Below are positions 1 through 10,693 of a stretch of 39,729 nucleotides of DNA, one piece after another; positions within the stretch are counted from its first letter, which is position 1, and every line of letters begins with the position of its first letter. Location of the stretch: assembly GCA_902605525.1 (NCBI GenBank), contig CACLCV010000006.1:1-39729 (forward strand), given 5' to 3'. The position numbers and the translations under genes are program-made. Origin of the DNA: an uncultured Gammaproteobacteria bacterium (GTDB lineage: Bacteria > Pseudomonadota > Gammaproteobacteria > GCA-002705445 > GCA-002716945). The notes beneath the pieces were generated by a model that was not told the DNA's origin, ran no database searches, and saw nothing but the letters and a program-made list of their open reading frames with translations.

Positions 1-2
1 GT

Positions 3-497
3 ATGAATAAACGAGACTCTGTAATTATAGGGAAGGTTATATCCACACATGGTATTCATGGGTGGCTATCTATTTATTGTTATGCACATCCTCCAGAGAA
101 TTTAAAAAATTATAACACTTTCATATTTTTAAATGACCTGATAAGACAAATTAACATCACTGATATTAAAGTAATGCCTAAGAAAGTTATTATAAAGATT
201 AAGGATTATAATGATATTAATACTTCAGAAAATATCCTAGGTAAAGACATACTAATTGATAAATCTGACATCCCTATACTTGTTGATGGTGAATATTATT
301 GGAGGGAGCTAGAAGGTTTAGAGGTGGTGACATCAGAAGAAAAGTTTCTCGGAGTGGTAGACTTCATTTTTAATAATGGGTCAAATGATGTTCTAGCGAT
401 AAAGCATAATAATAAATATATTTACATAGCTCTCATAAAAGATAATATAACTCTAGTTCCAAATAAAAAAATTATCATAAAACATGAATCAGTTTAA
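3..497 (+). CDS. rimM: Ribosome maturation factor RimM
   Basis: GKVISTHGIHGWLSI N-terminus and YYWRELEGLEV motif; directly upstream of trmD and rplS (canonical order). Confidence 0.93.
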   Translation: MNKRDSVIIGKVISTHGIHGWLSIYCYAHPPENLKNYNTFIFLNDLIRQINITDIKVMPKKVIIKIKDYNDINTSENILGKDILIDKSDIPILVDGEYYWRELEGLEVVTSEEKFLGVVDFIFNNGSNDVLAIKHNNKYIYIALIKDNITLVPNKKIIIKHESV

Positions 498-1224
498 TAT
501 ATTAACTATTTATCCAGATTTTTTTAAATCGTTTAATAAACATGGTTTGATTAAAAAAGGCCTTGATAAAGAAATAATTCATATAAACACAATTGATCTT
601 AGATTACATACTCAAGATAAACATAATAGAGTCGACTTTAAAACATATGGTGGTGGTCCCGGCATGGTCATACAGTACCAGCCAGTTAAAGACTCACTAA
701 AAACGATAAAATCTGGTAAATGTTATTTCTTGTCACCACAAGGAAAGACGCTTAATCAAAAAAAAATCATAAAGCTATCAAAAGAAAAAAATATTACTCT
801 TTTATGTGGAAGGTATGAGGGCGTTGATCAACGAGTTATAGATAACTTGGTAGATGAAGAAATATCAATCGGAGATTATGTTTTATCAGGAGGAGAGTTG
901 CCTGCAGCTATAATAATAGAGTCTGTGACAAGATTATTACAAGGAGTAGCAGAGGACATCGACTCTATCCACAATGATTCTTTTTATAATGGAATTCTTG
1001 ATCATCCCCATTATACTAAACCAGAAATTATTGATGACATGCCTGTACCAGATACTCTTCTTTCCGGCAATCATAGAGAAATTGTATTATGGAGAAGAAA
1101 GCAGGCACTGGGAGCAACATTTGTAAAAAGGCCAGACTTGTTAAAAAACGTGAAACTTACAAAAGAAGATGATAGACTACTGCAAGAATTTATTACTGAG
1201 TTGAAAGCTAGAGAAAATGAGTAA
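484..1224 (+). CDS. trmD: tRNA (guanine-N1)-methyltransferase TrmD
   Basis: [34 protein letters not shown] motifs. Confidence 0.98.
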   Translation: MNQFNILTIYPDFFKSFNKHGLIKKGLDKEIIHINTIDLRLHTQDKHNRVDFKTYGGGPGMVIQYQPVKDSLKTIKSGKCYFLSPQGKTLNQKKIIKLSKEKNITLLCGRYEGVDQRVIDNLVDEEISIGDYVLSGGELPAAIIIESVTRLLQGVAEDIDSIHNDSFYNGILDHPHYTKPEIIDDMPVPDTLLSGNHREIVLWRRKQALGATFVKRPDLLKNVKLTKEDDRLLQEFITELKARENE

Positions 1225-1561
1225 AATAATTGAAAATATCACCTCAAGACAGATTAAAACTGTCCCGAATTTCTCATCTGGAGATACTATCGTTGTGTCT
1301 GTAAAAGTTAAAGAGGGCAAAAGAGAGCGTATTCAAGCATTTGAAGGCGTGGTAGTGGCAGTAAAAAATAGAGGCATCAGCTCATCTTTTACTGTTAGAA
1401 AAATCTCATACGGAGAGGGCGTTGAGAGAGTTTTTCAAACTCACAGCCCTATCATCGATAAAATCCAAGTCAAACGCAAGGGAGCTGTAAGAAGGGCTAA
1501 GTTGTATTATTTGCGTGAAAGATCTGGAAAATCTGCAAGGATTAAAGAAAAGCTTAACTAA
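1217..1561 (+). CDS. rplS: 50S ribosomal protein L19
   Basis: [32 protein letters not shown] and [15 protein letters not shown]; follows trmD. Confidence 0.98.
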   Translation: MSKIIENITSRQIKTVPNFSSGDTIVVSVKVKEGKRERIQAFEGVVVAVKNRGISSSFTVRKISYGEGVERVFQTHSPIIDKIQVKRKGAVRRAKLYYLRERSGKSARIKEKLN

Positions 1562-1571
1562 GCACTAAAAA

Positions 1572-2027
1572 TTGAATCAAGTTTTCATAGGCATAGGAAG
1601 TAATAAAAATCATCCTTTCTTCAGAATATATTCTGTTTTAAAACAAATAAACCGAATTAAATCTACTAGAATTGTAAAAAAATCAAGCTTATATGAAACG
1701 AAACCTCTAGGACCTCAAAGTCAGCCTAATTTTATTAATGCTGTAATAGAAATTAAAACAAAGTTGAATCCACATGAATTATTAGATGAACTCCAAGGAC
1801 TTGAGAAACAGCATAATAGGAAAAGGACAAAAAAGTGGGGACCCAGAAGCATAGATTTAGATATACTCATCTATAATAGAATTACTATGGAGTCAAGAGA
1901 CCTAATAATCCCTCATCCAGGGCTAGAATATAGAGAGTTTGTCTTAATACCGTTATATGAAATTACGAACTATGGGTATGAAATACCAAAATATGGCAAA
2001 GTCTCAAATTTAATTAAAAACTTATAA
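1572..2027 (+). CDS. folK: 2-amino-4-hydroxy-6-hydroxymethyldihydropteridine pyrophosphokinase
   Basis: IGSNKNHPF, TKPLGPQSQPNFINAV, RTKKWGPRSIDLDIL motifs; TTG start. Confidence 0.95.
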   Translation: MNQVFIGIGSNKNHPFFRIYSVLKQINRIKSTRIVKKSSLYETKPLGPQSQPNFINAVIEIKTKLNPHELLDELQGLEKQHNRKRTKKWGPRSIDLDILIYNRITMESRDLIIPHPGLEYREFVLIPLYEITNYGYEIPKYGKVSNLIKNL

Positions 2028-2656
2028 TGATAAATAACAAATATATTGCTATAGAAGGTGCGATTGGTGTTGGTAAAACTACATTGGCTAAAACTATATC
2101 TAATACCATGAAATGCCAAACCCTATTTGAAGATTATATTGATAATCCATTCTTAAAAAAATTTTATGATGAAAATCAGAACAATTCTTTTTCTACGCAG
2201 CTATATTTTCTTTTAAAAAGAATCGATCAATCTAAAAAAATCAATAGAACAAATGACATGCTAATATCCGACTTCTATTTTGGTAAAGATGAGTTATTTG
2301 CTAAATTGAATTTATCAGAGCTAGAATTTGAAATGTACAGTAGTATCCGTAAAAAGCTTAATTTTACCCCACCTATACCAGATTTGATTATTTATCTTCA
2401 AGCCTCAACAGATATATTAATTGAAAGAATTAAGAAACGAGGGTTGGATGTAGAAAAAAATATAAAAAAAAAATATATAGAATCTGTTAATGATCTATAT
2501 ATGAAACATTTCCATGAATACACATCGTCACCTGTTCTGATAATTAACACTTCCAATGTAAATATAAATGATCAGAATGATTATCAGTTATTGATAGAAG
2601 AAATATCATCTGATATTAATGGTAAAAAATATTTCAATCCCTCTTCAATAAAATAA
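2027..2656 (+). CDS. Deoxynucleoside kinase (dAdo/dGuo kinase family)
   Basis: P-loop IEGAIGVGKTTLA and lid-region arginines; start overlaps the folK stop (TAATG). Confidence 0.85.
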   Translation: MINNKYIAIEGAIGVGKTTLAKTISNTMKCQTLFEDYIDNPFLKKFYDENQNNSFSTQLYFLLKRIDQSKKINRTNDMLISDFYFGKDELFAKLNLSELEFEMYSSIRKKLNFTPPIPDLIIYLQASTDILIERIKKRGLDVEKNIKKKYIESVNDLYMKHFHEYTSSPVLIINTSNVNINDQNDYQLLIEEISSDINGKKYFNPSSIK

Positions 2657-3399
2657 TGACTGCTTTAGACAATTTATTAAAGTCTTATAGAAATGGGACT
2701 GCGCTTTCATGTGTGACCGCTTATGATGCAAGCATAGCTAAATATCTTGAAACTCAAGGAGTTAATATTGTACTTGTAGGTGATTCTTTGGGACAGGTTA
2801 TCAAAGGTGATAAATCTACGCACAATGTTTCATTTGAAGAAATAACTTATCACGCAAAATGTGTTACATCAGGAACTAAGAAAGCAACCGTTATGGTTGA
2901 TCTTCCAAAAAATACTTACAATACTAAATCGACTGCATTAAAAAATTCAAAAAAATTAATAAACAATAACCTAGCTGATCTTATAAAAATCGAAGTTAAT
3001 TCTGATAACTTAGATATTGTTAAATATCTTGTTCAAAAAAATATACCTATATGTGGTCATCTAGGCCTTTTGCCACAATCGGTAAAAAATAAGTCAGGAT
3101 TTAGAAAATATGGCAAAACTAAAAAGGAAGCTAACTTGATATATAATAATGCAATATTGTGTGATGAAATCGGAGCTAAAATTATTCTTTTAGAATGTGT
3201 AGAAGTTGCATTAGCTAGAAAAATAGCAAACACATGCAGTTGTCCAGTTATAGGTATTGGCTCAGGCTTAGGTCTAGATGGACAAGTTGCTGTCATCTAT
3301 GATCTCTTAGGGATTAGTTTTAATAAAATTGCATCACTTAGTAAAAAAAATGAAAAAGTCATAAATAAAGTAATACAAGCGTTCATAAAAAAAACCTAG
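2656..3399 (+). CDS. panB: 3-methyl-2-oxobutanoate hydroxymethyltransferase
   Basis: VTAYDASIAKYLETQGVNIVLVGDSLGQV and PVIGIGSG..LDGQVAVIYDLLG motifs. Confidence 0.96.
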   Translation: MTALDNLLKSYRNGTALSCVTAYDASIAKYLETQGVNIVLVGDSLGQVIKGDKSTHNVSFEEITYHAKCVTSGTKKATVMVDLPKNTYNTKSTALKNSKKLINNNLADLIKIEVNSDNLDIVKYLVQKNIPICGHLGLLPQSVKNKSGFRKYGKTKKEANLIYNNAILCDEIGAKIILLECVEVALARKIANTCSCPVIGIGSGLGLDGQVAVIYDLLGISFNKIASLSKKNEKVINKVIQAFIKKT

Positions 3400-3402
3400 G
3401 TT

Positions 3403-4230
3403 ATGAAAGTAATAAGTTCTCTAGATGATGCAAAATCTTTCATAAACGATCATAAATCTGATGAGACAATATCATTAATTCCTACAATGGGAAATATTCA
3501 TTCTGGTCACATAAAGCTTATTAACAGCGCATCAAGTTCTTCACTAAAAATTGTTTCAATATATGTCAATGAACTTCAATTCAATGATAGAAATGACTAT
3601 ATAAGCTATCCAAGAACCCTAACTGATGATTTATCTATTTGCGAAGATAATAATGTAGATCTAGTATTTACTCCCGATAATTCTGTCATATGCAAACAGC
3701 TTGATGGTGATAAAAATGACCTTCCTAAATTTACATCATATATGTGCGGGGCAAATAGACCGGGACATTTCTCAGGTGTATTTAGGATAGTTAAATCTCT
3801 TTTTGAAATAATTGAGCCAAATTATGCATACTTTGGTAAGAAAGATTTTCAACAACTTTTATTGGTAAAATATATAGCTAGTACCTATTTTCCAAAATTG
3901 AAAATCATTGATGTTGATACTGTAAGAGACTCAAATAATATTGCTCTCAGTTCAAGATTAAGTAAAGTATCTCGCGAATCAATTCATCAAGTTAAATTGA
4001 TTTTTCAAACATTGATGATAATGAAAAAAAAATTACTTAGCGGATTGGAATATAATGCTGTTAAAGAAAGCAGTATATTAGACTTAGAAGATAATAATAT
4101 ATCAGTCGAATACTTAGATTTAAGACGTCTAGATACATTAAAAGAGCAAGTAAATATTAATCACCCATGTGGAATTTTTATTGCTTGTTATATAGATAAC
4201 ATTAGATTAATAGATAATATTGAAATTTAG
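3403..4230 (+). CDS. panC: Pantothenate synthetase
   Basis: IPTMGNIHSGHIKLI, YFGKKDFQQLLLVK, SSRLSK motifs; follows panB. Confidence 0.95.
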   Translation: MKVISSLDDAKSFINDHKSDETISLIPTMGNIHSGHIKLINSASSSSLKIVSIYVNELQFNDRNDYISYPRTLTDDLSICEDNNVDLVFTPDNSVICKQLDGDKNDLPKFTSYMCGANRPGHFSGVFRIVKSLFEIIEPNYAYFGKKDFQQLLLVKYIASTYFPKLKIIDVDTVRDSNNIALSSRLSKVSRESIHQVKLIFQTLMIMKKKLLSGLEYNAVKESSILDLEDNNISVEYLDLRRLDTLKEQVNINHPCGIFIACYIDNIRLIDNIEI

Positions 4231-4265
4231 TTATAATCACATAAAAAAAATAGTAATATACATTC

Positions 4266-4646
4266 ATGGAGAGGCAGTACTTAAATTCAAAAATACATAA
4301 GGCAACGGTAACAAATTCAAACATTGACTATGAAGGATCTTGTGAAATTGATGTGGCTCTTTTAAAAGCAGTAAATATAGATCCTTATGAAAAGATAGAT
4401 ATCTATGATATTACCAATGGTGAAAGATTATCTACATATGCAATTCCTGGTAAGCCCGATACAGGAATTATTGGAATTAACGGCGCATGTTGTCATAAGA
4501 TCAAGGTAAATGATGAAATAATAATCTGTAGTTACACAATGTTGAATGAAAATGAACGCATAAATCATGTACCAACAATAATATATGTAAATAAATCAAA
4601 TCAAATTATTGATAAACCCGTAAACCAAAAACTTAACGCCATATAG
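4266..4646 (+). CDS. panD: Aspartate 1-decarboxylase precursor
   Basis: KIHKATVTNSNIDYEGSCEID (GS self-cleavage site), DITNGERLSTYAI, GINGACCHK. Confidence 0.95.
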   Translation: MERQYLNSKIHKATVTNSNIDYEGSCEIDVALLKAVNIDPYEKIDIYDITNGERLSTYAIPGKPDTGIIGINGACCHKIKVNDEIIICSYTMLNENERINHVPTIIYVNKSNQIIDKPVNQKLNAI

Positions 4647-4648
4647 CT

Positions 4649-6070
4649 GTGGATATCAAAGATCGGCTAAGAAATATTTCATCCAAATCAAAAAAAGGAA
4701 GAAGTACACTTTTAAAGAATAAAACATTCAACGGAATCACTCTTGATTTGTCTAGGAACTTCATTAACAGTGATGTTTTTATAAAAATGAAATCTTTGCT
4801 GACAGTGAATAAATTTTTAGAAAAAAGAAAAAAACTTTTTACAAATAAGCTAATAAGTAAAACTGAATCGCAAAAAGTTTCATTTATACATTATCGTAAT
4901 AGCCAAATGTACGACAAAGCTATAGAGAAAATGTCTAAATTTTACTTACAGATTAAAGAAAATAAAATTAAAAGTTCTAATGGGAATAAAATTGATACTG
5001 TTATTCATATTGGTATCGGAGGTTCTATATTGGGACCAAAATTTTTATCAGAAGCATTAGAAAATTTTAAAAGAAATGATTTTGTAACATATTTTATCTC
5101 AAGTGGAGATACTGATGAAATAGCTGATCTAATTAAAAAAATAGATGTAGAGCGTACACTATTTATTTTTGCTTCTAAAAGCTTTAAGACTGACGAAACG
5201 ATGAGAATAAAATTATTTATTGATAATTATTTAGAGAAAAATCTCTCTGACCAAGCAGATTATATTCATAAAAACCAATTTATAGCAATCTCGTCAAATA
5301 AGCTATTATGTAAATCTCTAAATTTTTTACCTAAAAATATCTTTACCTTTCCAAAAACAATCCCTGGAAGATTTTCAATTGCTTCGCCAATTAGTTTGAT
5401 TAATATGTTTCAAATAGGCATCGAAAATTACATAAAATTTGTCAAAGGAATAAGATCTATGGATTCACATTTTTTAAAAGCTAAAATTGAATCCAATTTA
5501 CCTATTAACCTAGCTCTAATTAATGTTTGGAATATTAATTGTCTTTCTAAACATGGAAACGTAATTGTTCCTTACTCATATAGACTCAGAAATATTTCAA
5601 ATTATATCCAACAAATTGAGATGGAAAGTAATGGGAAATCAATGACAAATAATTTTGAACATACCTTGAATATGACATCACCTATAGTTTTTGGTACCTC
5701 TGGTACGGAGTGTCAACATTCTTTTTTTCAAGCTGCACACCAAGGAACCTTAAATGTATATTTTGATTTCATATATGTTAAGAAACTCAATACTAATTCA
5801 AATAGATTTCTGGCAGCCAATGTTCATGCTCAAGCAGATTTACTATTTAAAGGTAAGAAAAAAAAATATTTGTACAAATCATTAAATGGTAATTCGCCAT
5901 CTAATTTAGTTTCTCTAGATAGAATTTCTCCGGATAGGATAGGCAAAATTATCAGTTTATATGAACATAAAGTCTTCGTTGAGGGTGTGATATGGAACAT
6001 AAATAGCTATGATCAGTGGGGTGTTGAAGAGGGTAAAATCTTAGCTAAGAAAAATCTTTTGAAAAATTAA
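4649..6070 (+). CDS. pgi: Glucose-6-phosphate isomerase
   Basis: HIGIGGSILGPKFL, FASKSFKTDETM, FSIASPISL, C-terminal NSYDQWGVEEGK; GTG start. 473 aa, shorter than classical PGI. Confidence 0.95.
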   Translation: MDIKDRLRNISSKSKKGRSTLLKNKTFNGITLDLSRNFINSDVFIKMKSLLTVNKFLEKRKKLFTNKLISKTESQKVSFIHYRNSQMYDKAIEKMSKFYLQIKENKIKSSNGNKIDTVIHIGIGGSILGPKFLSEALENFKRNDFVTYFISSGDTDEIADLIKKIDVERTLFIFASKSFKTDETMRIKLFIDNYLEKNLSDQADYIHKNQFIAISSNKLLCKSLNFLPKNIFTFPKTIPGRFSIASPISLINMFQIGIENYIKFVKGIRSMDSHFLKAKIESNLPINLALINVWNINCLSKHGNVIVPYSYRLRNISNYIQQIEMESNGKSMTNNFEHTLNMTSPIVFGTSGTECQHSFFQAAHQGTLNVYFDFIYVKKLNTNSNRFLAANVHAQADLLFKGKKKKYLYKSLNGNSPSNLVSLDRISPDRIGKIISLYEHKVFVEGVIWNINSYDQWGVEEGKILAKKNLLKN

Positions 6071-7149
6071 TTAACTAACACTTTTAAACACTCTGGTAGA
6101 ATTGATTCTAGCTGCTCAGCACTATTTTTAGTTATAGTTATGTGTCCAAGTTTTCTCAAATTCCTTTCTTCTTTATCATAACTGTGAAAATAATGTGACT
6201 CTAAGTCATTCAATATATTATCATCCGGATATTTTGATAATATATTAAACATCAGTGAAGATTTGAAGTTAATCGGTTTGTTGTCCAGATCCCCAGTAAT
6301 TGCTCTCACATGAAGTTCAAATTGACTTGTAGAGGAGCCCTCTATTGACCAGTGGCCTGAATTATGAACACGGGGAGCCATTTCATTAGCTACTAATTTT
6401 CCGTCCTTTGATACAAAAAACTCAACTACCAGTACACCTACATATTTAAAATAATTTAGCAGCTCTTTTCCATACTTCTCTGCAGTATCTTGTAATTCTT
6501 TATTTATATAAGGGAATTTACTATATCTTAAGATTCCATCTTCATGGAAATTTTCAATAAGAGGATAGAAAACTATATTATTATCTTCCTGTCTTACGCA
6601 AATTAATGATACTTCAGTTGAGAAATCTACAATCTCTTCAATTATACACGAGCACTCTGATAGAAGCTTTTCTAGTAAATCTATTTTCGAGTTACATTTT
6701 AGTTGATTTTTTCCATCATATCCAAATCTTCTAGATTTAAGTAAATACCTTGATTCATTTCCTTGACAATAATTTTTTAAATCTGACATATTTTTTATTT
6801 CTTTATATTCAGTAACATTGATATTCAATTCTCTAAAAAGATTTTTCTCCAGAAGTCTATCTTGACATACCTCAAGCGCTTTTGTGGGAGGAAAGACTTT
6901 AATTTTCTTCTCTAAAAACCTCATTGCAGATATATCTACGTTTTCAAAGTCTATAGTTGCAACATCATAGTTATCAATAATATAATCTAACGTCTTTTGG
7001 TCAGTATAATCAGTTTGTAGGTGTTTAGTATGTTTACCTGCAGGTGGATTTTGAGAAGGATCCACAACTATGAAATCATGATTTAACTTGGATGACTCTT
7101 CTATCATCATCATAGCCAGCTGACCAGCACCAAATATAGCTATTTTCAT
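6067..7149 (-). CDS. purK: N5-carboxyaminoimidazole ribonucleotide synthase
   Basis: GAGQLAMMM N-terminus, KSRRFGYDGKNQ, NEMAPRVHNSGHWSIEG motifs; paired with purE. Confidence 0.96.
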   Translation of the reverse strand: MKIAIFGAGQLAMMMIEESSKLNHDFIVVDPSQNPPAGKHTKHLQTDYTDQKTLDYIIDNYDVATIDFENVDISAMRFLEKKIKVFPPTKALEVCQDRLLEKNLFRELNINVTEYKEIKNMSDLKNYCQGNESRYLLKSRRFGYDGKNQLKCNSKIDLLEKLLSECSCIIEEIVDFSTEVSLICVRQEDNNIVFYPLIENFHEDGILRYSKFPYINKELQDTAEKYGKELLNYFKYVGVLVVEFFVSKDGKLVANEMAPRVHNSGHWSIEGSSTSQFELHVRAITGDLDNKPINFKSSLMFNILSKYPDDNILNDLESHYFHSYDKEERNLRKLGHITITKNSAEQLESILPECLKVLVN

Positions 7150-7643
7150 TAGAGTAACTTACTTGCTTTTAGTACACGTCTTGTTTGTTTTTTCCTAAAT
7201 TCTAAAAGTTTCTTATTTATATTAGGATGTTTTATACTTAATATAGAGGCTGCGAGTAGACCTGCGTTTATAGATCCTGCTTTACCTATTGCAACTGTAG
7301 CTACTGGAATTCCAGCTGGCATCTGCAGGATAGATAATAACGAATCTTTACCCTCTAGGCTCTTAGTTTTTATTGGCACACCAATAACAGGTATATGTGT
7401 CTTTGCTGCTGTCATGCCAGGAAGATGTGCAGCGCCGCCAGCTCCAGCGATAATAACTTCTACCCCTCTCTCACTTGCATTTTCAGCATATTCGAATAAT
7501 AAATCAGGTGTTCTATGCGCGGAAACTACTTTTTTTTCGTGATTGATGGCTAGATTTTCTAGAGTGTCTGACGCATGCTTCATGATTGGCCAGTCAGATT
7601 GTGATCCCATTATTATACCAACAAGTATTTGTGACCTTTTCAT
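7149..7643 (-). CDS. purE: N5-carboxyaminoimidazole ribonucleotide mutase
   Basis: [41 protein letters not shown] track start 7682; internal ATG at 7643 preferred. Confidence 0.96.
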   Translation of the reverse strand: MKRSQILVGIIMGSQSDWPIMKHASDTLENLAINHEKKVVSAHRTPDLLFEYAENASERGVEVIIAGAGGAAHLPGMTAAKTHIPVIGVPIKTKSLEGKDSLLSILQMPAGIPVATVAIGKAGSINAGLLAASILSIKHPNINKKLLEFRKKQTRRVLKASKLL

Positions 7644-7741
7644 TTTTAAAAAAAGTAATTGTAACAGCAATATCAAGATCATAACAATACTTTTATTAAG
7701 TATTATTATAATTGATACTAAAATAAGGTATTATTCACCAT

Positions 7742-8683
7742 ATGATTATTGTAACTGGCGGTGCGGGTTTCATAGGTACAAATCTTGTGCGATCTTTAAT
7801 AGAATCAGATAAACAAATTTTGATTGTTGAAGAATTAGATAGATATCCAAAAAAATTTGAAAATATAAAGAATTTAGAAATTTTAGATTGCCTCGATCAT
7901 AATATCTTTTTAAAAGATTTACTTAATGGTAAACATATAAATAAAATAGATCAAATATTCCATTTGGGTGCATGTTCAAAAACTACAGAACCTGATAGAG
8001 ATTATATCATGGATGTAAATCTCAATTACTCAAAAAAACTATTGGAATATTCTGCTAATAATAATATTGATATGATTTATGCTTCTTCAGCATCAGTTTA
8101 TGGTGACGGGACTATTTTTAAAGAAGATTCAGATAATGAATCTTCATTAAATCATTATTCAGAGTCTAAACTATTATTTGATAATTATGTAAGAGAGAAC
8201 ATGGCTAAGATTAAATCTCAGATTGTTGGTATGCGTTATTTCAATGTTTATGGACCTTATGAGCAACATAAAGAAGTAATGAGTAGTGTTGCATATCATT
8301 TCTATAATCAATTTAAGCAGAATGGGATGCTAAAACTTTTTAGAGGTAGCCATGGTTATGATGATGGCGAACAAAGAAGAGATTTCGTATACGTTAAAGA
8401 TACTATTGATATAAAATTATGGTTTATGCAAAATAATTACTCGGGGATATTTAATGTCGCTACAGGTAAGAGTCGTTCATTTAATGATGTTGCAAATGCA
8501 GTAATAAATTATTTTAATTCAGGCTATATTGAATATATAAATTTTCCTGAGGGTTTAGAAGAGCAATACCAGGCTTTTACTGAGGCTGATATGAATAATC
8601 TCAGAGAGATAGGTTACCAGAAGGAGGCAACTGAACTAGAGGACGGGGTATCGTCATATTTGAACTTCTTAGATCAAAACTAA
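7742..8683 (+). CDS. hldD: ADP-L-glycero-D-manno-heptose 6-epimerase
   Basis: IIVTGGAGFIGTNLV, YASSASVYGDG, GMRYFNVYGPYEQHK, DFVYVKD motifs. Confidence 0.94.
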   Translation: MIIVTGGAGFIGTNLVRSLIESDKQILIVEELDRYPKKFENIKNLEILDCLDHNIFLKDLLNGKHINKIDQIFHLGACSKTTEPDRDYIMDVNLNYSKKLLEYSANNNIDMIYASSASVYGDGTIFKEDSDNESSLNHYSESKLLFDNYVRENMAKIKSQIVGMRYFNVYGPYEQHKEVMSSVAYHFYNQFKQNGMLKLFRGSHGYDDGEQRRDFVYVKDTIDIKLWFMQNNYSGIFNVATGKSRSFNDVANAVINYFNSGYIEYINFPEGLEEQYQAFTEADMNNLREIGYQKEATELEDGVSSYLNFLDQN

Positions 8684-8686
8684 AAA

Positions 8687-9673
8687 ATGCCAAACAAAAA
8701 AATATTAATAATTGCTCCTGCGTGGATTGGAGATTTGGTTATAAGCGCATCATTCATGAAGGCACTAAAAAATAATCAAAATAATTCTATTGATATTCTA
8801 GTTAATTCAAATCTTTTACATTTAGCTAATGTAATACCCGGCATAAGAAAAGTTATAGCATCCGAGACAGAACATGGGAGATTATCATTAATATATAGAA
8901 TTAAGAAAGGTCTAAGTCTAAGATCAGAGCAATATGACGAGTGTTATATTTTAACAAATAGTTATAAATCAGCAATTATTCCAATGGTTGCAAGAATAAA
9001 AAAAAGAATAAGTTATTTAGGAGAACTTCGTTTTGGATTAATAAATATCATAAAAAAACCTATCGAAAAAAGCTTAGGTATGGTGAATAGATATTTACAT
9101 TTAATAGACCAGAAGTATTCTGACAAAGTTAAGCCCATTTTTGATATCAATACGAATAAAGAATTAATTTTTAATAAATTTAAATTTAGTGGTAAATATA
9201 TAGTTTTTTGTCCTGATGCTGAATATGGTCCTTCAAAAAGATGGCCAACTAATAAATGGCTCAACCTTGCTAACGAATTATCACGACTGTATAAAGTTAT
9301 TATTCTAGGTTTAGACACTAGCATAAGTGACGCATTTAGGCCTTTAGAGTCAGAAAAAATAATTAATCTTATTGGCAAAACTAATCTACTTGAAGTTATG
9401 GAAATAATTGCAGCATCTGAGGGAGTTATTTCAAATGATTCTGGCTTAATGCATATTTCTGCTTCATTAGATAAAAAAATAATAGCTTTGTATGGGTCAT
9501 CGTGTCCAACTTACACCCCACCTCTAATTTCAAAAGAAAAAAGAGATATTATTTATAAAGACTTAGATTGCAGCCCATGCTTCAAAAGAGTTTGTCCACT
9601 AGGGCACACAAAGTGTTTAAATGACATAAAAGTAAATGAGGTAAAGCAGTCAGTAACTAAATTATTTCAGTAA
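8687..9673 (+). CDS. waaF: ADP-heptose:LPS heptosyltransferase II (GT9)
   Basis: IIAPAWIGDLVISASFMKAL, CPDAEYGPSKRWP, SNDSGLMHISASL, ALYGSSCPTYTPP. Confidence 0.9.
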   Translation: MPNKKILIIAPAWIGDLVISASFMKALKNNQNNSIDILVNSNLLHLANVIPGIRKVIASETEHGRLSLIYRIKKGLSLRSEQYDECYILTNSYKSAIIPMVARIKKRISYLGELRFGLINIIKKPIEKSLGMVNRYLHLIDQKYSDKVKPIFDINTNKELIFNKFKFSGKYIVFCPDAEYGPSKRWPTNKWLNLANELSRLYKVIILGLDTSISDAFRPLESEKIINLIGKTNLLEVMEIIAASEGVISNDSGLMHISASLDKKIIALYGSSCPTYTPPLISKEKRDIIYKDLDCSPCFKRVCPLGHTKCLNDIKVNEVKQSVTKLFQ

Positions 9674-10609
9674 TTTATTATAAATTTCGTTTGCAATTCT
9701 ACACATATCAATTTTAATGTATTTATCATCGGTACCAGAATCTTCATAAGCTAATCTGTTTGATTTATCATTGATGGTAGCCCACCTAAGGGATGTTGAT
9801 GATTTCTTTGATGGATAAAAAGCTACCGTTTTTTTGTTTAAAGACCCTGCAACATGTAGCGGACCAGTTGATCCCGAAATAAACAAATCACATTGGTTAA
9901 TATTTGAAAACATTTGTGTGAGTTGATTTGTTGGTTTAATTACATCGATATCTAATTGAGGTACTCTATTCTTCATTAGAAGACATTTATCATAATCATA
10001 AATATCGCAATGTAAAATAAATTTATAGGAACATAATCTATCTAAATCTATACATAATTTAATAAAATCGTCTTCAGATAATGTCTTAGATGATCCACCG
10101 GTAAATGGGTGAATAAAAATTATTTTTTTTGCATTATTTCTTTTTTCATTTTTGTTCTCTATTTTTATGTAAGGACCATTAGCTTCAACAACTTGAAAAC
10201 CATTATCAACTAAAAAGTAGCGTACAAGATCATTGTTGTATTCATATTCAGGCTTGAGCGATTTTGACCTATTCTGTTTGATTGTTTTATTATAGAAAAA
10301 TTGAACTAATTTTGTTGAGGGTGCATATCTATTTTTAATATTTGCTTTCCATAGATTATAGCCAATAGTAAATGTGGAAAAAAAACTTATGGAGTAATTA
10401 TATTCCTGATTTAAAATGTTAACAGATGACCCAACATCCACAAATACATTGTCAATATCATTTGATAATATCGATATATCCTTATAATTTTTATCGACAA
10501 GACAATCGATTTGTATGTCTGGTATGGATGATTTTATGATTTTTAGAGCTGGAAGAATCAACATTAAGTCTCCTAAGCGATCATTTCTTATAACTAGAAT
10601 CTTATTCAT
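9662..10609 (-). CDS. Glycosyltransferase family 9 (heptosyltransferase-like)
   Basis: ILVIRNDRLGDLMLILPALKIIK N-terminus, IHPFTGGSSKTL, FISGSTGPLHVAGSLNKKTVAFYP. Confidence 0.85.
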   Translation of the reverse strand: MNKILVIRNDRLGDLMLILPALKIIKSSIPDIQIDCLVDKNYKDISILSNDIDNVFVDVGSSVNILNQEYNYSISFFSTFTIGYNLWKANIKNRYAPSTKLVQFFYNKTIKQNRSKSLKPEYEYNNDLVRYFLVDNGFQVVEANGPYIKIENKNEKRNNAKKIIFIHPFTGGSSKTLSEDDFIKLCIDLDRLCSYKFILHCDIYDYDKCLLMKNRVPQLDIDVIKPTNQLTQMFSNINQCDLFISGSTGPLHVAGSLNKKTVAFYPSKKSSTSLRWATINDKSNRLAYEDSGTDDKYIKIDMCRIANEIYNKLLK

Positions 10610-10693
10610 TTGTGTATTACAACAATAAAAATTATTACTTACAAATTATTCTTTGTTTCTTCACTAATAATAAGACTATAATATCGAAATTAT

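Noticed and set aside
3057-3296. Minus-strand ORF inside panB
   Set aside because: Fully antisense to a well-supported CDS with no recognisable motif.
7543-7812. Plus-strand ORF 7543..7812
   Set aside because: Overlaps purE antisense and hldD out of frame; Ile/Ser-rich low-complexity translation.
9013-9378. Minus-strand 121-aa ORF inside waaF
   Set aside because: Antisense shadow frame of a confident CDS; no family signature.
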